A DNA stretch of 64,000 nt from Tamilnaduibacter salinus. Lineage in GTDB: Bacteria > Pseudomonadota > Gammaproteobacteria > Pseudomonadales > Oleiphilaceae. The stretch is from assembly GCF_003096655.1 (NCBI RefSeq), contig NZ_QEKQ01000006.1, positions 1-64,000 on the forward strand, written 5' to 3'. Below, one piece after another: positions 54,864-64,000 of the stretch. Positions within the stretch are counted from its first letter, which is position 1. Each line of letters begins with the position of its first letter. The notes under the pieces are model-generated. The model did no database searches. It was not told the origin of the DNA and saw only the letters and a program-made list of their open reading frames with translations. The translations under genes and the position numbers were made by a program.

Positions 54864-55834
54864 GATGCGGCCTCCCTGGCGCCGTGCAGGTGACGTCGTG
54901 GATCAAAGGACTGCTCGACTTCCGACAGCTCCCGATAGAGTGCCTCGGCCCGTTCCGAATGCTGCTTCGGCATCGCGACCTGCAACGTGACGATGAGGTC
55001 GCCGGGCGGCTTGCCGGGCATACCTTTGCCTTTCAGTCGTAACTTCTGGCCACCCGTCGCCCCCTTGGGCACTTTCAGTCGCAGTCGGCCACCAAGGGCC
55101 GGCACTTCCACCGACGTGCCCAGCGCGGCCTCCCACGGCGCCACCGGCAGGGTCATCAGCAAGTGGCGATCCTCGACCGTGAACAACGGATGGGGCGCCA
55201 GATCCACTTCGATGAAGAGATCGCCCGGGTCGCCGCCGCCGAAGCCCGGCGAGCCCTGCCCCTTCAGTCGCAGGGACTGGCCTTGGCGCATGCCGGCCGG
55301 GATCGTCACTTTCAGGCTCTTGTTGCGGCGCCGGGGCACGCCCTGGTCGTCCGGCTCGGTCACCTCGAACCGGAGAGTCTTCTGACAGCCCTCGTAGGCT
55401 TCCTCCAACAACAAGGCCAGCCGGGCATGAACATCCTCACCCCGCATGCGCATGGATTGTCCGAAGCCACCAAACCCACCGGTTCGACGACCGCCCCCGA
55501 AAATGGACTCGAAGAAATCACTGAACTGCGCTGAATCGGCGTCCGTAAACCCGCCACCACCGAAGGATGACGCGCTCTCCCAGCCGGGCGGCGGTTCGTA
55601 CTGGCCACCATGCTGGGCGCCGTACTGACGGATCTGGTCGTATTCCGCGCGCTTTTCCGGATCTTTCAGCACTTCGTACGCTTCGCCGACTTCCTTGAAC
55701 CGGTCAGCGGCGCCCTCCTCCTGACTGACGTCCGGATGGTACCTGCGCGCCAGCTTGCGATAGGCTTTCTTGATCTCCTCGGGCGAGGCGTTTTCATCCA
55801 CCCCGAGGACCTGATAGTAATCCTTGAATTCCAT
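54860..55834 (-). CDS. cbpA: DnaJ-like co-chaperone CbpA
   Basis: A 324-residue type II J-protein. The J-domain [38 protein letters not shown] (1-38) contains the HPD motif, followed by a G/F-rich linker (about 75-120). Two C-terminal substrate-binding domains with [17 protein letters not shown] and no zinc-finger cysteines complete it. It stimulates DnaK and may bind curved DNA. Start at 55834 is preferred because GGGGGAG lies just upstream. Confidence 0.94.
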   Translation of the reverse strand: MEFKDYYQVLGVDENASPEEIKKAYRKLARRYHPDVSQEEGAADRFKEVGEAYEVLKDPEKRAEYDQIRQYGAQHGGQYEPPPGWESASSFGGGGFTDADSAQFSDFFESIFGGGRRTGGFGGFGQSMRMRGEDVHARLALLLEEAYEGCQKTLRFEVTEPDDQGVPRRRNKSLKVTIPAGMRQGQSLRLKGQGSPGFGGGDPGDLFIEVDLAPHPLFTVEDRHLLMTLPVAPWEAALGTSVEVPALGGRLRLKVPKGATGGQKLRLKGKGMPGKPPGDLIVTLQVAMPKQHSERAEALYRELSEVEQSFDPRRHLHGAREAAS

Positions 55835-55968
55835 GGACTCCCCCATGAATGCGCTCGATCCACTTCAAGCGAGTGTGTACCGTTTTTGACGGCGTCTCCT
55901 AATGACAACCAATAAGGTCGTAAACACGCAATACAAGGGGTGTGGCGGGACGACGGAAAGAAAGGCGG

Positions 55969-55999
55969 GAAAAACGGCCGGGACAAGCCGTCCCGGCCG
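55969..55999 (-). terminator. Terminator downstream of fba
   Basis: On the minus strand CGGCCGGGAC pairs perfectly with GTCCCGGCCG around five bases and is followed by TTTTT, seven bases after the fba stop. It closes the tkt-epd-pgk-fba run. Confidence 0.9.
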
Positions 56000-56006
56000 C
56001 AGGCGA

Positions 56007-57071
56007 TCAGTTGACCTTGGGGTCCAGCTCGCCGTTGTCGTAGCGCTGGTACATAGCTTCCAGCCCGATCGGCCGGATCTTGCTGGCGTTACCGGCCGTA
56101 CCGAAGGCTTCGTAGCGCGCCACACAGATCTCACTCATGGCGGCAATGGATTCCTTCAGGTATTTGCGCGGGTCAAATTCCGCCGGGTTCTTCGCCAGGA
56201 AGCGGCGAATCGCGCCCGTGGACGCCAGACGCAGGTCGGTGTCGACGTTGACCTTGCGGACGCCGTGCCGGATGCCTTCGACGATTTCCTCAACGGGAAC
56301 ACCGTAGGTTTCCGGAATCTCGCCACCGTATTCGTTGATGATGTCGAGCCACTCCTGCGGCACCGAGCTGGAGCCGTGCATCACCAGATGCGTGTCCGGA
56401 ATGCGCTCGTGAATCGCCTTGATCTGCTCGATGGCGAGAATGTCGCCCGTGGGCGGACGGGTGAACTTGTAGGCGCCGTGACTGGTACCGATGGCGATGG
56501 CGAGGGCATCCACGTGCGTCTGCTTGACGAAATCGGCCGCCTCTTCCGGATCGGTCAGCATCTGGTCGTGGCTGAGCTTGCCCGCCGCACCAACGCCGTC
56601 TTCTTCACCGGCTTCGCCGGATTCCAGCGATCCGAGGCAACCCAGCTCGCCTTCCACCGACACGCCGCAGGCGTGGGCAATGTCGACGGTCCGGCGGGTG
56701 ACGTCCACGTTGTAGTCGTAGCTGGCGGGCGTTTTGCCATCTTCGCCCAGTGAGCCGTCCATCATCACGGAACTGAAACCGAGCTGGATGGAACGCTGGC
56801 AGACCGCCGGGCTGGTGCCGTGGTCCTGGTGCATGACTACCGGAATGTGCGGCCATTCTTCGGTCGCGGCCTGGATCAGGTGGCGCAGGAACGGCGCACC
56901 GGCGTACTTACGGGCGCCGGCCGACGCCTGGACAATCACCGGCGAGTCGGTCTTGTCCGCCGCCTGCATGATGGCCCGCATCTGCTCGACATTGTTCACG
57001 TTGAACGCGGGAACGCCGTAATCGTGCTCGGCCGCGTGATCGAGCAGCTGGCGCAGTGAAATGAGTGCCAT
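56007..57071 (-). CDS. fba: Fructose-bisphosphate aldolase, class II
   Basis: Zinc-dependent aldol cleavage/condensation of fructose 1,6-bisphosphate, in glycolysis and gluconeogenesis. The 354-residue protein has the metal-site [30 protein letters not shown] (about 78-107), [28 protein letters not shown] and NVDTDLRLA. It belongs to the longer class IIB/CbbA-like type. It lies 23 bases after pgk. Confidence 0.95.
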   Translation of the reverse strand: MALISLRQLLDHAAEHDYGVPAFNVNNVEQMRAIMQAADKTDSPVIVQASAGARKYAGAPFLRHLIQAATEEWPHIPVVMHQDHGTSPAVCQRSIQLGFSSVMMDGSLGEDGKTPASYDYNVDVTRRTVDIAHACGVSVEGELGCLGSLESGEAGEEDGVGAAGKLSHDQMLTDPEEAADFVKQTHVDALAIAIGTSHGAYKFTRPPTGDILAIEQIKAIHERIPDTHLVMHGSSSVPQEWLDIINEYGGEIPETYGVPVEEIVEGIRHGVRKVNVDTDLRLASTGAIRRFLAKNPAEFDPRKYLKESIAAMSEICVARYEAFGTAGNASKIRPIGLEAMYQRYDNGELDPKVN

Positions 57072-57094
57072 GAGAGGTCTCCTTTAAGAATGAA

Positions 57095-58255
57095 TCAGGC
57101 GCCGCGGGCTTCCAGCGCAGCGACGGCGGGCAGCGTCTTGCCTTCGACAAACTCGAGGAACGCGCCACCGCCGGTTGAGATGTAGGAAATCCGGTCACTC
57201 ACGCCGTACTTGTCGACGGCCGCAACCGTGTCGCCCCCGCCAGCCAGTGAGAAACCGTCACTGTCAGCAATCGCCTCCGCCAGCGCTTTGGTGCCGCTAC
57301 CGAACTGGTCGATCTCGAACACGCCGACCGGGCCGTTCCAGAGGATGGTTTTCGCCGAGCGCAGCAGGTCGCCAAACGTCGCCGCCGTTTTCGGGCCAAC
57401 GTCGAGAATCATGTCGCCGTCGGTGACCTCATCGATGAACTTGGTCACCGCCTCGGCTGACTCCGACACATCAGAGGCCACGATCACGTCTTCCGGCAGC
57501 GGGATGTTTACACGGCTGGCAATGTCGCGGGCGGTGTCAAGAAGGTCGTGTTCGCACAGCGAGTTGCCGACAGGGTGACCGGCAGCCGCCAGGAAGGTGT
57601 TGGCAATACCGCCGCCCACGATCAACTGGTCACAGATCCCGGACAGGGCGTTGAGCACATCCAGTTTGGTGGAAACTTTCGATCCACCGACGATGGCCAC
57701 CAGCGGCTTTTCCGGTTTTTCCAGCGCTTTCTCGAGCGCCTCCAACTCGCCGGCAAGCAGCGGCCCGGCGCAGGCTTCCGGCGCGAAACGGGCAACGCCA
57801 TGGGTGGAGGCCTGGGCCCGGTGTGCGGTTCCGAAGGCGTCCATCACGTAGACATCGCAGAGGTTGGCGTACTGTTTCGCCAACGCCTCGTCATCCTTCT
57901 TTTCGCCCTTGTTGAAGCGCACGTTCTCGCACAGAACGACCTCGCCATCGGCCAGCTCGACGCCCTCGAGATAGTGTTTCTCAAGACGCACCGTCCCGCC
58001 AAGCAGCTCGCTGAGATGCTCGGCCACCGGTTTCATGGACGACTCTTCATCGTACTCGCCCTCGGTCGGGCGCCCACGGTGGGACATCAGCAACACCTTG
58101 GCGCCAGCATCCCGCGCTGCCTTGATGGTCGGCAGCGAGGCACGGATGCGCGCATCACTGGTCACCCTGCCGTCTTTGACCGGTACGTTCAGATCCTCGC
58201 GGATCAACACACGCTTGCCGACCAGATCCAGATCGGTCATTCGTTTGATGGCCAT
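57095..58255 (-). CDS. pgk: Phosphoglycerate kinase
   Basis: Transfers phosphate between 1,3-bisphosphoglycerate and ADP. The 386-residue protein shows [34 protein letters not shown] (about 9-42), [27 protein letters not shown], the hinge region and the C-terminal nucleotide site [16 protein letters not shown] and [16 protein letters not shown]. Start at 58255; the frame extends 24 codons upstream into an AT-rich repeat and has no support there. Confidence 0.96.
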   Translation of the reverse strand: MAIKRMTDLDLVGKRVLIREDLNVPVKDGRVTSDARIRASLPTIKAARDAGAKVLLMSHRGRPTEGEYDEESSMKPVAEHLSELLGGTVRLEKHYLEGVELADGEVVLCENVRFNKGEKKDDEALAKQYANLCDVYVMDAFGTAHRAQASTHGVARFAPEACAGPLLAGELEALEKALEKPEKPLVAIVGGSKVSTKLDVLNALSGICDQLIVGGGIANTFLAAAGHPVGNSLCEHDLLDTARDIASRVNIPLPEDVIVASDVSESAEAVTKFIDEVTDGDMILDVGPKTAATFGDLLRSAKTILWNGPVGVFEIDQFGSGTKALAEAIADSDGFSLAGGGDTVAAVDKYGVSDRISYISTGGGAFLEFVEGKTLPAVAALEARGA

Positions 58256-58294
58256 AGTCAGGTTCCGTTGTTTAATGGGTTTAAAAGTCAGAGA

Positions 58295-58362
58295 GTCTGA
58301 AAGTTTTAAAGTCGAAGCGCCCGCCACTTCCTTCAGACCTTCAAACTTTAAAACCTTCAGAC
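58295..58362. repeat. AT-rich inverted repeat between epd and pgk
   Basis: GTCTGAAAGTTTTAAAGT (58295-58312) and ACTTTAAAACCTTCAGAC (58345-58362) are inverted copies with one mismatch, separated by 32 bases. Shorter related pieces (TTTAAAAGTCAGAGAG, CCTTCAGACC) surround them. The block is far more AT-rich than either flanking gene, and fills most of the 114-base gap. It has no T-tract typical of a terminator; a mobile or processing element is possible. Confidence 0.6.
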
Positions 58363-58369
58363 CCTTTAG

Positions 58370-59380
58370 CTATCGCTCCAGCCATACCTTCGACGCGTCC
58401 AGCATCCGGTTCGCAAACCCCCACTCGTTGTCGAACCAGCAAAGCACCTTCACCAATTGCCCGCCGGTCACGCGGGTCTGACCGCCATCGACGATGGTCG
58501 AATGCGGGTCGTGATTGAAGTCGACACTGGCCAGCAGTTCATCGGTGTAGCCGACGATGCCGGGCAGACGGTCCGCCGTTGCTTTCAGCAGGCCATTCAC
58601 CGAGGCGACATCCGTCGGTTCGCTGACCCGTACCGTCATGTCGATGGCCGAGACGTTGGTGGTCGGCACCCGCATGGCGACGGCGCTGAACCGGTCTTTC
58701 ATGTGGGGCAGCAATCGTTCGATACCCCGGGCCAGCCCCGTGTCCACCGGCACGATATTCTGCAGGGCACTGCGGGTCCGGCGCAGGTCCTGGTGGTGAT
58801 AGGCGTCGATCACCGGCTGATCGTTCATGGCGGCGTGAATCGTCGTCGTCGAGCCATGTTCCACGCCCAGTGCCTCATCCAGCGCCTGAATCACCGGCAC
58901 AATGCAGTTTGTCGTACAGGAGGCGTTGGAGACAATGCGATCATCGGCCTGGAGGGTGTCCTCATTGACGCCGTAGACAATGGTACGGTCGTTGGCCGGT
59001 TCGCCCGGCTGCGAGAACAGCAACCGGCGGGCACCGGCCGAGAGATGCTGCTCGGCCGACGCCCGATCCCGGAATGCGCCGGAGCACTCCAGCACCAGAT
59101 CGATGCCCAGCTCGTCCCACGGCAGCGTTGCGGCGTCGCGCTCCCGGAAGACATCAATCCGGTCTCCGCAGACCCGCAGCCCGCCCTCTTCCACCTGGAT
59201 CTCGCCCTGAAAGCGACCGTGGGTGGAATCGTAGCGGGTCAGGTGGGCAATGGTGTCCAGGTCCGACAGCTCATTGATGGCCACCACCTGCATATCATCG
59301 CGGTAGCCATTCTCGTAGAGCGCTCGCAGGACACACTGCCCGATCCGACCGTAGCCGTTGATCGCCAGTCGATGCGCCAT
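58370..59380 (-). CDS. epd: Erythrose-4-phosphate dehydrogenase
   Basis: NAD-dependent oxidation of erythrose 4-phosphate to 4-phosphoerythronate, first step of the DXP-dependent pyridoxal phosphate pathway. The 336-residue protein is GAPDH-like. Its motifs match Epd rather than Gap: [26 protein letters not shown] (about 33-58), the catalytic [46 protein letters not shown] and [19 protein letters not shown]. It starts directly after the tkt stop, as in the tkt-epd-pgk-fba order of other gammaproteobacteria. A GAPDH role cannot be fully excluded. Confidence 0.88.
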   Translation of the reverse strand: MAHRLAINGYGRIGQCVLRALYENGYRDDMQVVAINELSDLDTIAHLTRYDSTHGRFQGEIQVEEGGLRVCGDRIDVFRERDAATLPWDELGIDLVLECSGAFRDRASAEQHLSAGARRLLFSQPGEPANDRTIVYGVNEDTLQADDRIVSNASCTTNCIVPVIQALDEALGVEHGSTTTIHAAMNDQPVIDAYHHQDLRRTRSALQNIVPVDTGLARGIERLLPHMKDRFSAVAMRVPTTNVSAIDMTVRVSEPTDVASVNGLLKATADRLPGIVGYTDELLASVDFNHDPHSTIVDGGQTRVTGGQLVKVLCWFDNEWGFANRMLDASKVWLER

Positions 59381-61381
59381 TTACTGATCCAGCAGTTCGG
59401 AGGCGACCGTCACCACATGATCGGCAGTGAAGCCAAAGTGCTCGAACAGGTCACCGCCCGGAGCGGATTCACCAAAGGTCCGCATGCCGACGACGCGACC
59501 GTCGATGCCGACATAGCGGTACCAGAAGGTGTCCGCCGCCGCTTCGACCGCCACCCGGTTGAGCACGTCCATCGGCAGGACCGACTGCCGGTACGCGGCA
59601 TCCTGGTCGTCAAACACATCCGTGGACGGCATGGACACGACCCGCACCTTGTGCCCCTGAGCGCGCAGGGTCTCGGCGGCTTCCATGGTGATCGGCAATT
59701 CGCCGCCCGTTGCAATCAGGATCAGGTCCGGGTGGCCATCGCTGTCGGACAGGATGTAGCCGCCGCGCTTGATGTTGGCAAGCTGCTGCTCGGTCCGGTC
59801 CTGATGGGGCAGGCCCTGACGTGAGAACACCAGTGAGGTCGGCCCGTGGTGGCGCTCCAGCGCCGCCTTCCAGGCAACGGCCGACTCCACATCATCCGCC
59901 GGGCGCCAGACACTCATGTTGGGAGTCGCACGCAGCGTAGTGAGCTGCTCGATCGGCTGGTGTGTCGGGCCGTCTTCGCCCAGACCAATGGAGTCGTGGG
60001 TATAGACGAGAATGGACCGCTGTTTCATCAGCGCCGCCATACGGGTGGCGTTGCGGGCGTAGTCCATGAAAATCAGGAAGGTGGCACCGTACGGGGCAAA
60101 GCCACCATGGAGCGCGATGCCGTTCATCATCGCGGTCATGCCAAACTCACGCACGCCGTAGTAGATGTAGTTGCCACTGGCGTCTTCGGCTGTGAGGCCT
60201 TTGGCACCGTCCCAGATCGTGAGGTTGGAGCCGGCCAGGTCGGCGGAGCCGCCCAGCAGCTCCGGCAACATCGGGCCATAGGCATTCAGGGTCTTCAGGG
60301 ACGCTTTGCGGCTGGCAATCTTCTCGCCGTTGGCCTGGGTTTCCTTGATGAAGGCATCGGCCCGTTCGGAGAAATCCGCCGGCAGCAAGCCCTTCATGCG
60401 GCGCTCAAATTCGGCAGCCAGCTCCGGGTGCGCCTGGCGATAGGCTTCGAACCGGTCCTGCCACTGACGCTGAGCGGCCTGCCCCTTCTCGCGGGCGTCC
60501 CAACCAGCGTAGATCTCGTCCGGCACCTCGAACGGCGCGTGGGGCCAACCAATGTTTTCGCGCGTCGCCGCCACTTCATCGTCACCAAGCGCGGCGCCGT
60601 GCACACTCTCGCTGCCCTGCTTGTTGGGCGCGCCAAAACCAATCACGGTCTTGCAGCAGATCAGCGTGGGCTGTTCGGTATTGCCCCGGGCCTGTTCGAT
60701 CGCATCGCGAATGGCCGCCGGATCGTGGCCGTCCACATCCGCAATGACCTGCCAGTTGTAGGCCCGGAAGCGCCCCGGCGTGTCATCGGTAAACCAGCCG
60801 TCCACGTCACCGTCGATGGAAATGCCGTTGTCGTCATAGAAGAAGATCAGCTTGCCCAGCCCCAGCGTGCCGGCAAGAGACGCCACTTCGTGGGAGATGC
60901 CCTCCATCAGGCAGCCATCGCCGAGGAACGCATAGGTGTAGTGGTCCACGATTTCATGACCATCGCGGTTGAACTGGGCCGCCAGGGTCTTTTCAGCGGC
61001 GGCAAAACCGACGGCGTTGGCAATCCCCTGACCCAGCGGGCCGGTGGTGGTCTCAACGCCCGGCGTATAACCATACTCCGGATGCCCCGGGGTGCGGCTG
61101 TGCAGCTGGCGAAACTGCTTGATGTCCTCAATGCCCAGATCGTAGCCACTCAGGTGCAGCAGCGAGTACTGCAGCATGGAGCCGTGACCGTTGGACAGAA
61201 TGAAGCGATCCCGGTCCGGCCAGGACGGGTCCACCGGATTGTGCTTCAGGTAGTCATTCCAGAGCACTTCCGCGATATCAGCCATGCCCATCGGGGCGCC
61301 CGGGTGACCGGACTTGGCTTTCTGGACGGCATCCATACTGAGCGCGCGGATGGCGTTGGCAAGATCGTTTCGCGAGGGCAT
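59381..61381 (-). CDS. tkt: Transketolase
   Basis: Thiamine-diphosphate enzyme of the pentose phosphate pathway; it makes erythrose 4-phosphate, the substrate of the next gene's product. The 666-residue protein has [21 protein letters not shown] (about 47-67), the ThDP motif [38 protein letters not shown] (about 153-190), and the Tkt signature with [26 protein letters not shown]. Full length. First gene of the minus-strand run, with GGGAGAG upstream. Confidence 0.97.
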   Translation of the reverse strand: MPSRNDLANAIRALSMDAVQKAKSGHPGAPMGMADIAEVLWNDYLKHNPVDPSWPDRDRFILSNGHGSMLQYSLLHLSGYDLGIEDIKQFRQLHSRTPGHPEYGYTPGVETTTGPLGQGIANAVGFAAAEKTLAAQFNRDGHEIVDHYTYAFLGDGCLMEGISHEVASLAGTLGLGKLIFFYDDNGISIDGDVDGWFTDDTPGRFRAYNWQVIADVDGHDPAAIRDAIEQARGNTEQPTLICCKTVIGFGAPNKQGSESVHGAALGDDEVAATRENIGWPHAPFEVPDEIYAGWDAREKGQAAQRQWQDRFEAYRQAHPELAAEFERRMKGLLPADFSERADAFIKETQANGEKIASRKASLKTLNAYGPMLPELLGGSADLAGSNLTIWDGAKGLTAEDASGNYIYYGVREFGMTAMMNGIALHGGFAPYGATFLIFMDYARNATRMAALMKQRSILVYTHDSIGLGEDGPTHQPIEQLTTLRATPNMSVWRPADDVESAVAWKAALERHHGPTSLVFSRQGLPHQDRTEQQLANIKRGGYILSDSDGHPDLILIATGGELPITMEAAETLRAQGHKVRVVSMPSTDVFDDQDAAYRQSVLPMDVLNRVAVEAAADTFWYRYVGIDGRVVGMRTFGESAPGGDLFEHFGFTADHVVTVASELLDQ

Positions 61382-61535
61382 TCAGTCTCTCCCGGAGGTG
61401 TTCAGAATTTGAGCGGCGAAGCCAGTTTGGAAAAGCCGACATTTTCGCCGATTTCGGGCTGGCGGAGCAAATGCCCCTTGCCGATGCATCGCGCCATGGC
61501 GCCCGATCAGGGACATTCCACAACCCTAAAACTCT

Positions 61536-61555
61536 ATATCAATTTTTTTTGATAT
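61536..61555. promoter_or_regulatory. Palindromic operator in the tkt / ArsR-methyltransferase intergenic region
   Basis: ATATCAA (61536-61542), six Ts and TTGATAT (61549-61555) form a perfect 7-bp inverted repeat in an AT-rich patch, 42 bases upstream of the regulator ATG. ArsR-family dimers bind such palindromes, so autoregulation is likely. A promoter-like TTGAAA (61561-61566), 17 bases, TACACT (61584-61589) follows; used as such it would give an almost leaderless message for the regulator. Confidence 0.55.
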
Positions 61556-61597
61556 TGCTCTTGAAACCCAACAGGCACCGGCATACACTCGAGTGCC

Positions 61598-62665
61598 ATG
61601 ACCCAGAATGCACCGGACACACGACTCAACTCTCTGGCCCCCGTGTTCAAGGCCAGCGGTGATCCGTTGCGTCTGGAAATTCTGCGGGTTCTGGAGCGGG
61701 ACACGTTCGGCGTACTGGAGCTGAGCCACATTTTCGACATGCGCCAGTCCGGTATGAGTCATCACTTGAAAGTCCTCAGCCGGGCCGGGCTGCTTGAGGC
61801 CCAGCGCGAAGGCAACGCCATTTTCTACCGCCGCCCGCTTCACGGCCGGGATGACAGCACCAGTGGCGCGGCAGTGCGGCAGGTGTTTGAGCTCGTCGAC
61901 CGGATGCCGTTGGCGAAGGAGCGGCGGGACCGGATCGACGCCATCCGCAAACAACGTGCGGATCAGTCCCAGGCGTTTTTTGCCCGGCATGCAGATCAGT
62001 TTCGAGAGCAGCAGGAACTGATCGCCGCTTTTGATCGGTATGCCGGTCCGGTGACGCGACTGTTGCGGGACCATCCCGACCGGACGGGCTGGCAACGGGC
62101 CCTGGAGATCGGCCCCGGGGAGGGCGCCTTTCTTGACACGCTCAGTGAACTGTGTACATCGGTGACCGCACTCGACAATTCCTCGGACATGCTGTCGCGC
62201 AGCGAGGAAAGCTGCCGACAGGCCGGACTGGACAATGTGGACTTTGTGCTCGGCTCAACGGATGCGCTGGCACCGGACGCGACCACGTCGTACGATCTCA
62301 TCGTTGCCAACATGGTGCTGCACCACGTGGCCAGCCCGGCGGCCATCCTGTCAGACAGTGCCCGTTTGCTGGCAGGCGGCGGCACCCTGATCGTCAGCGA
62401 TCTGTGTCGCCACGACCAGAACTGGGCCCGCAACGCCTGCGGTGATCTCTGGCTCGGGTTCGAGCCGGAGGAACTGACAGCGTGGGCCGGCGATGCCGGC
62501 CTCGATGCCGGTGAGACACTGTTTATCGGTTTACGTAATGGCTTCCAGATTCAGGTCCGTGAGTTCCGGAAGCCGTCACACACCGCTACCCAGGGAACCT
62601 CTGAAAAAGTTTCTGATGCGGTGAAGTTCGAGGCGCACGGAGCGCAGAAAGCGAGGCATACCTGA
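61598..62665 (+). CDS. ArsR-family regulator fused to a SAM-dependent methyltransferase domain (SahR-like)
   Basis: A 355-residue protein. The ArsR winged helix (about 8-95) contains LNSLAPVFKASGDPLRLEILRVL and LSHIFDMRQSGMSHHLKVLSRAGLLEAQREGNAIFYR. A class I methyltransferase domain (about 140-320) has the SAM motif ALEIGPGEGAFLDTLS and VTALDNSSDMLSRS. Regulators of this build beside metK are known as SahR-like controllers of methionine/SAM recycling that sense S-adenosylhomocysteine (family knowledge). The stretch from codon 332 to the stop is encoded by the MITE starting at 62593, so the last ~24 residues (ending GAQKARHT) are foreign. Function is probably kept because the fold ends earlier. 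Confidence 0.85.
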   Translation: MTQNAPDTRLNSLAPVFKASGDPLRLEILRVLERDTFGVLELSHIFDMRQSGMSHHLKVLSRAGLLEAQREGNAIFYRRPLHGRDDSTSGAAVRQVFELVDRMPLAKERRDRIDAIRKQRADQSQAFFARHADQFREQQELIAAFDRYAGPVTRLLRDHPDRTGWQRALEIGPGEGAFLDTLSELCTSVTALDNSSDMLSRSEESCRQAGLDNVDFVLGSTDALAPDATTSYDLIVANMVLHHVASPAAILSDSARLLAGGGTLIVSDLCRHDQNWARNACGDLWLGFEPEELTAWAGDAGLDAGETLFIGLRNGFQIQVREFRKPSHTATQGTSEKVSDAVKFEAHGAQKARHT

Positions 62666-62752
62666 CTGGTAGGTGAGCTTTTGACCGAGGGCGCGCACGC
62701 CCATCGCGTAACGAAGAAATTCGCCGTAGCAGGGACTTTTTCAGAGGTTCCC
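62593..62752. mobile_element. 160-bp MITE with perfect 18-bp terminal inverted repeats
   Basis: The left end GGGAACCTCTGAAAAAGT (62593-62610) is repeated inverted and perfect at 62735-62752. The interior has no complete gene. It encodes the last 24 codons of the upstream regulator and ends 53 bases before metK. The ends match the insertion-sequence end at 81-95 in their core, so an IS5-group transposase elsewhere in the genome is the likely mover. No convincing target duplication is seen at the flanks. Confidence 0.85.
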
Positions 62753-62766
62753 AGTCATTTTTAGAC

Positions 62767-62779
62767 GCGCATATTGCGC
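62767..62779. promoter_or_regulatory. Palindrome just upstream of metK
   Basis: GCGCA (62767-62771) TAT TGCGC (62775-62779) is a short perfect palindrome 27 bases before the metK ATG, between it and the MITE. It could be a hairpin or operator in the metK leader. It differs from the ATATCAA palindrome in front of the regulator. Confidence 0.3.
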
Positions 62780-62805
62780 ACACACAACAAAAGGGTTGAT
62801 TCACT

Positions 62806-63996
<1,191 letters not shown>

Positions 63997-64000
63997 GGCC

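Noticed and set aside
58370-59380. Glyceraldehyde-3-phosphate dehydrogenase (gap)
   Set aside because: The NELSD...[24 protein letters not shown] and [12 protein letters not shown] segments match erythrose-4-phosphate dehydrogenase, and the tkt-epd-pgk-fba order agrees.

Overview
The window looks like chromosomal DNA of a free-living, high-GC, probably marine or halotolerant gammaproteobacterium. The order metK - ArsR/methyltransferase - tkt - epd - pgk - fba is the order known from Pseudomonas and relatives. A GacA-box-driven Csr/Rsm-type small RNA, an IlvG/IlvM acetolactate synthase with an attenuator leader, and two complete Mrp Na+/H+ antiporter operons fit the Pseudomonadales, Marinobacter or Halomonas part of that class. 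The exact genus cannot be fixed from sequence reading alone. No tRNA, rRNA, CRISPR array, prophage or complete transposase gene was recognised.

Layout. 1-1060: remnant of an integron cassette array on the minus strand. It holds one intact cassette, one N-terminally truncated cassette, two attC sites and one cassette ORF cut by an insertion-sequence end; no integrase is visible. 1079-12544 (minus): one long nitrogen-scavenging cluster, urtABCDE (urea ABC importer), ureDABCEFG (urease and maturation) and hupE/ureJ (nickel permease). It lies behind a clear sigma-54 promoter with upstream NtrC-like sites. 12893-15712 (minus): three exported proteins of unknown role (a large lipoprotein, a 55-residue lipoprotein and a trimeric-autotransporter-head-like protein). 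15855-19940: unsaturated fatty-acid oxidation, with fadH plus a LuxR-type regulator divergent from a dienoyl-CoA-isomerase-like crotonase.

20148-31934 (plus): two tandem, differently built Mrp operons, A(B-fused)-C-D-E-F-G and then A-B-C-D-E-F-G. 32145-33794: fatty acyl-CoA ligase. 33800-38182 (minus): seven co-directional genes (yigZ, DUF4136 lipoprotein, DUF2007, yciH, dadA, glutathione transferase, lipoprotein). 38248-41659 (plus): GNAT-like protein, then a Leu/Val-rich leader peptide with attenuator, then ilvG-ilvM. 41661-43605 (minus): pncA-pncB for NAD salvage.

43712-44400 (plus): a GacA box, promoter and roughly 220-nt RNA with about ten GGA motifs, several in loops of perfect stems, ending in a strong terminator. 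I read this as a CsrB/RsmZ-family regulator RNA. A ComEA-like protein follows. 44456-45855: gloA and an FCD-type GntR regulator. 46017-51418 (plus): a DUF6160-like exported protein, a flippase-like membrane protein overlapping a fusion of a degenerate calcineurin-like phosphoesterase domain with a GT4 glycosyltransferase, and a DUF523-DUF1722 protein. 51535-55834: trhO, a DsbA-like thiol oxidoreductase, nitronate monooxygenase and cbpA-cbpM.

56007-63996: fba, pgk, epd and tkt on minus, divergent from an ArsR-methyltransferase regulator and metK on plus. A 160-bp MITE sits between the regulator and metK and supplies the regulator's last 24 codons. The most notable signals are the Csr-type RNA, the pseudo-phosphoesterase/GT4 fusion beside a flippase, the cassette remnant at the urease border, the MITE-rewritten regulator, and the two Mrp architectures side by side.
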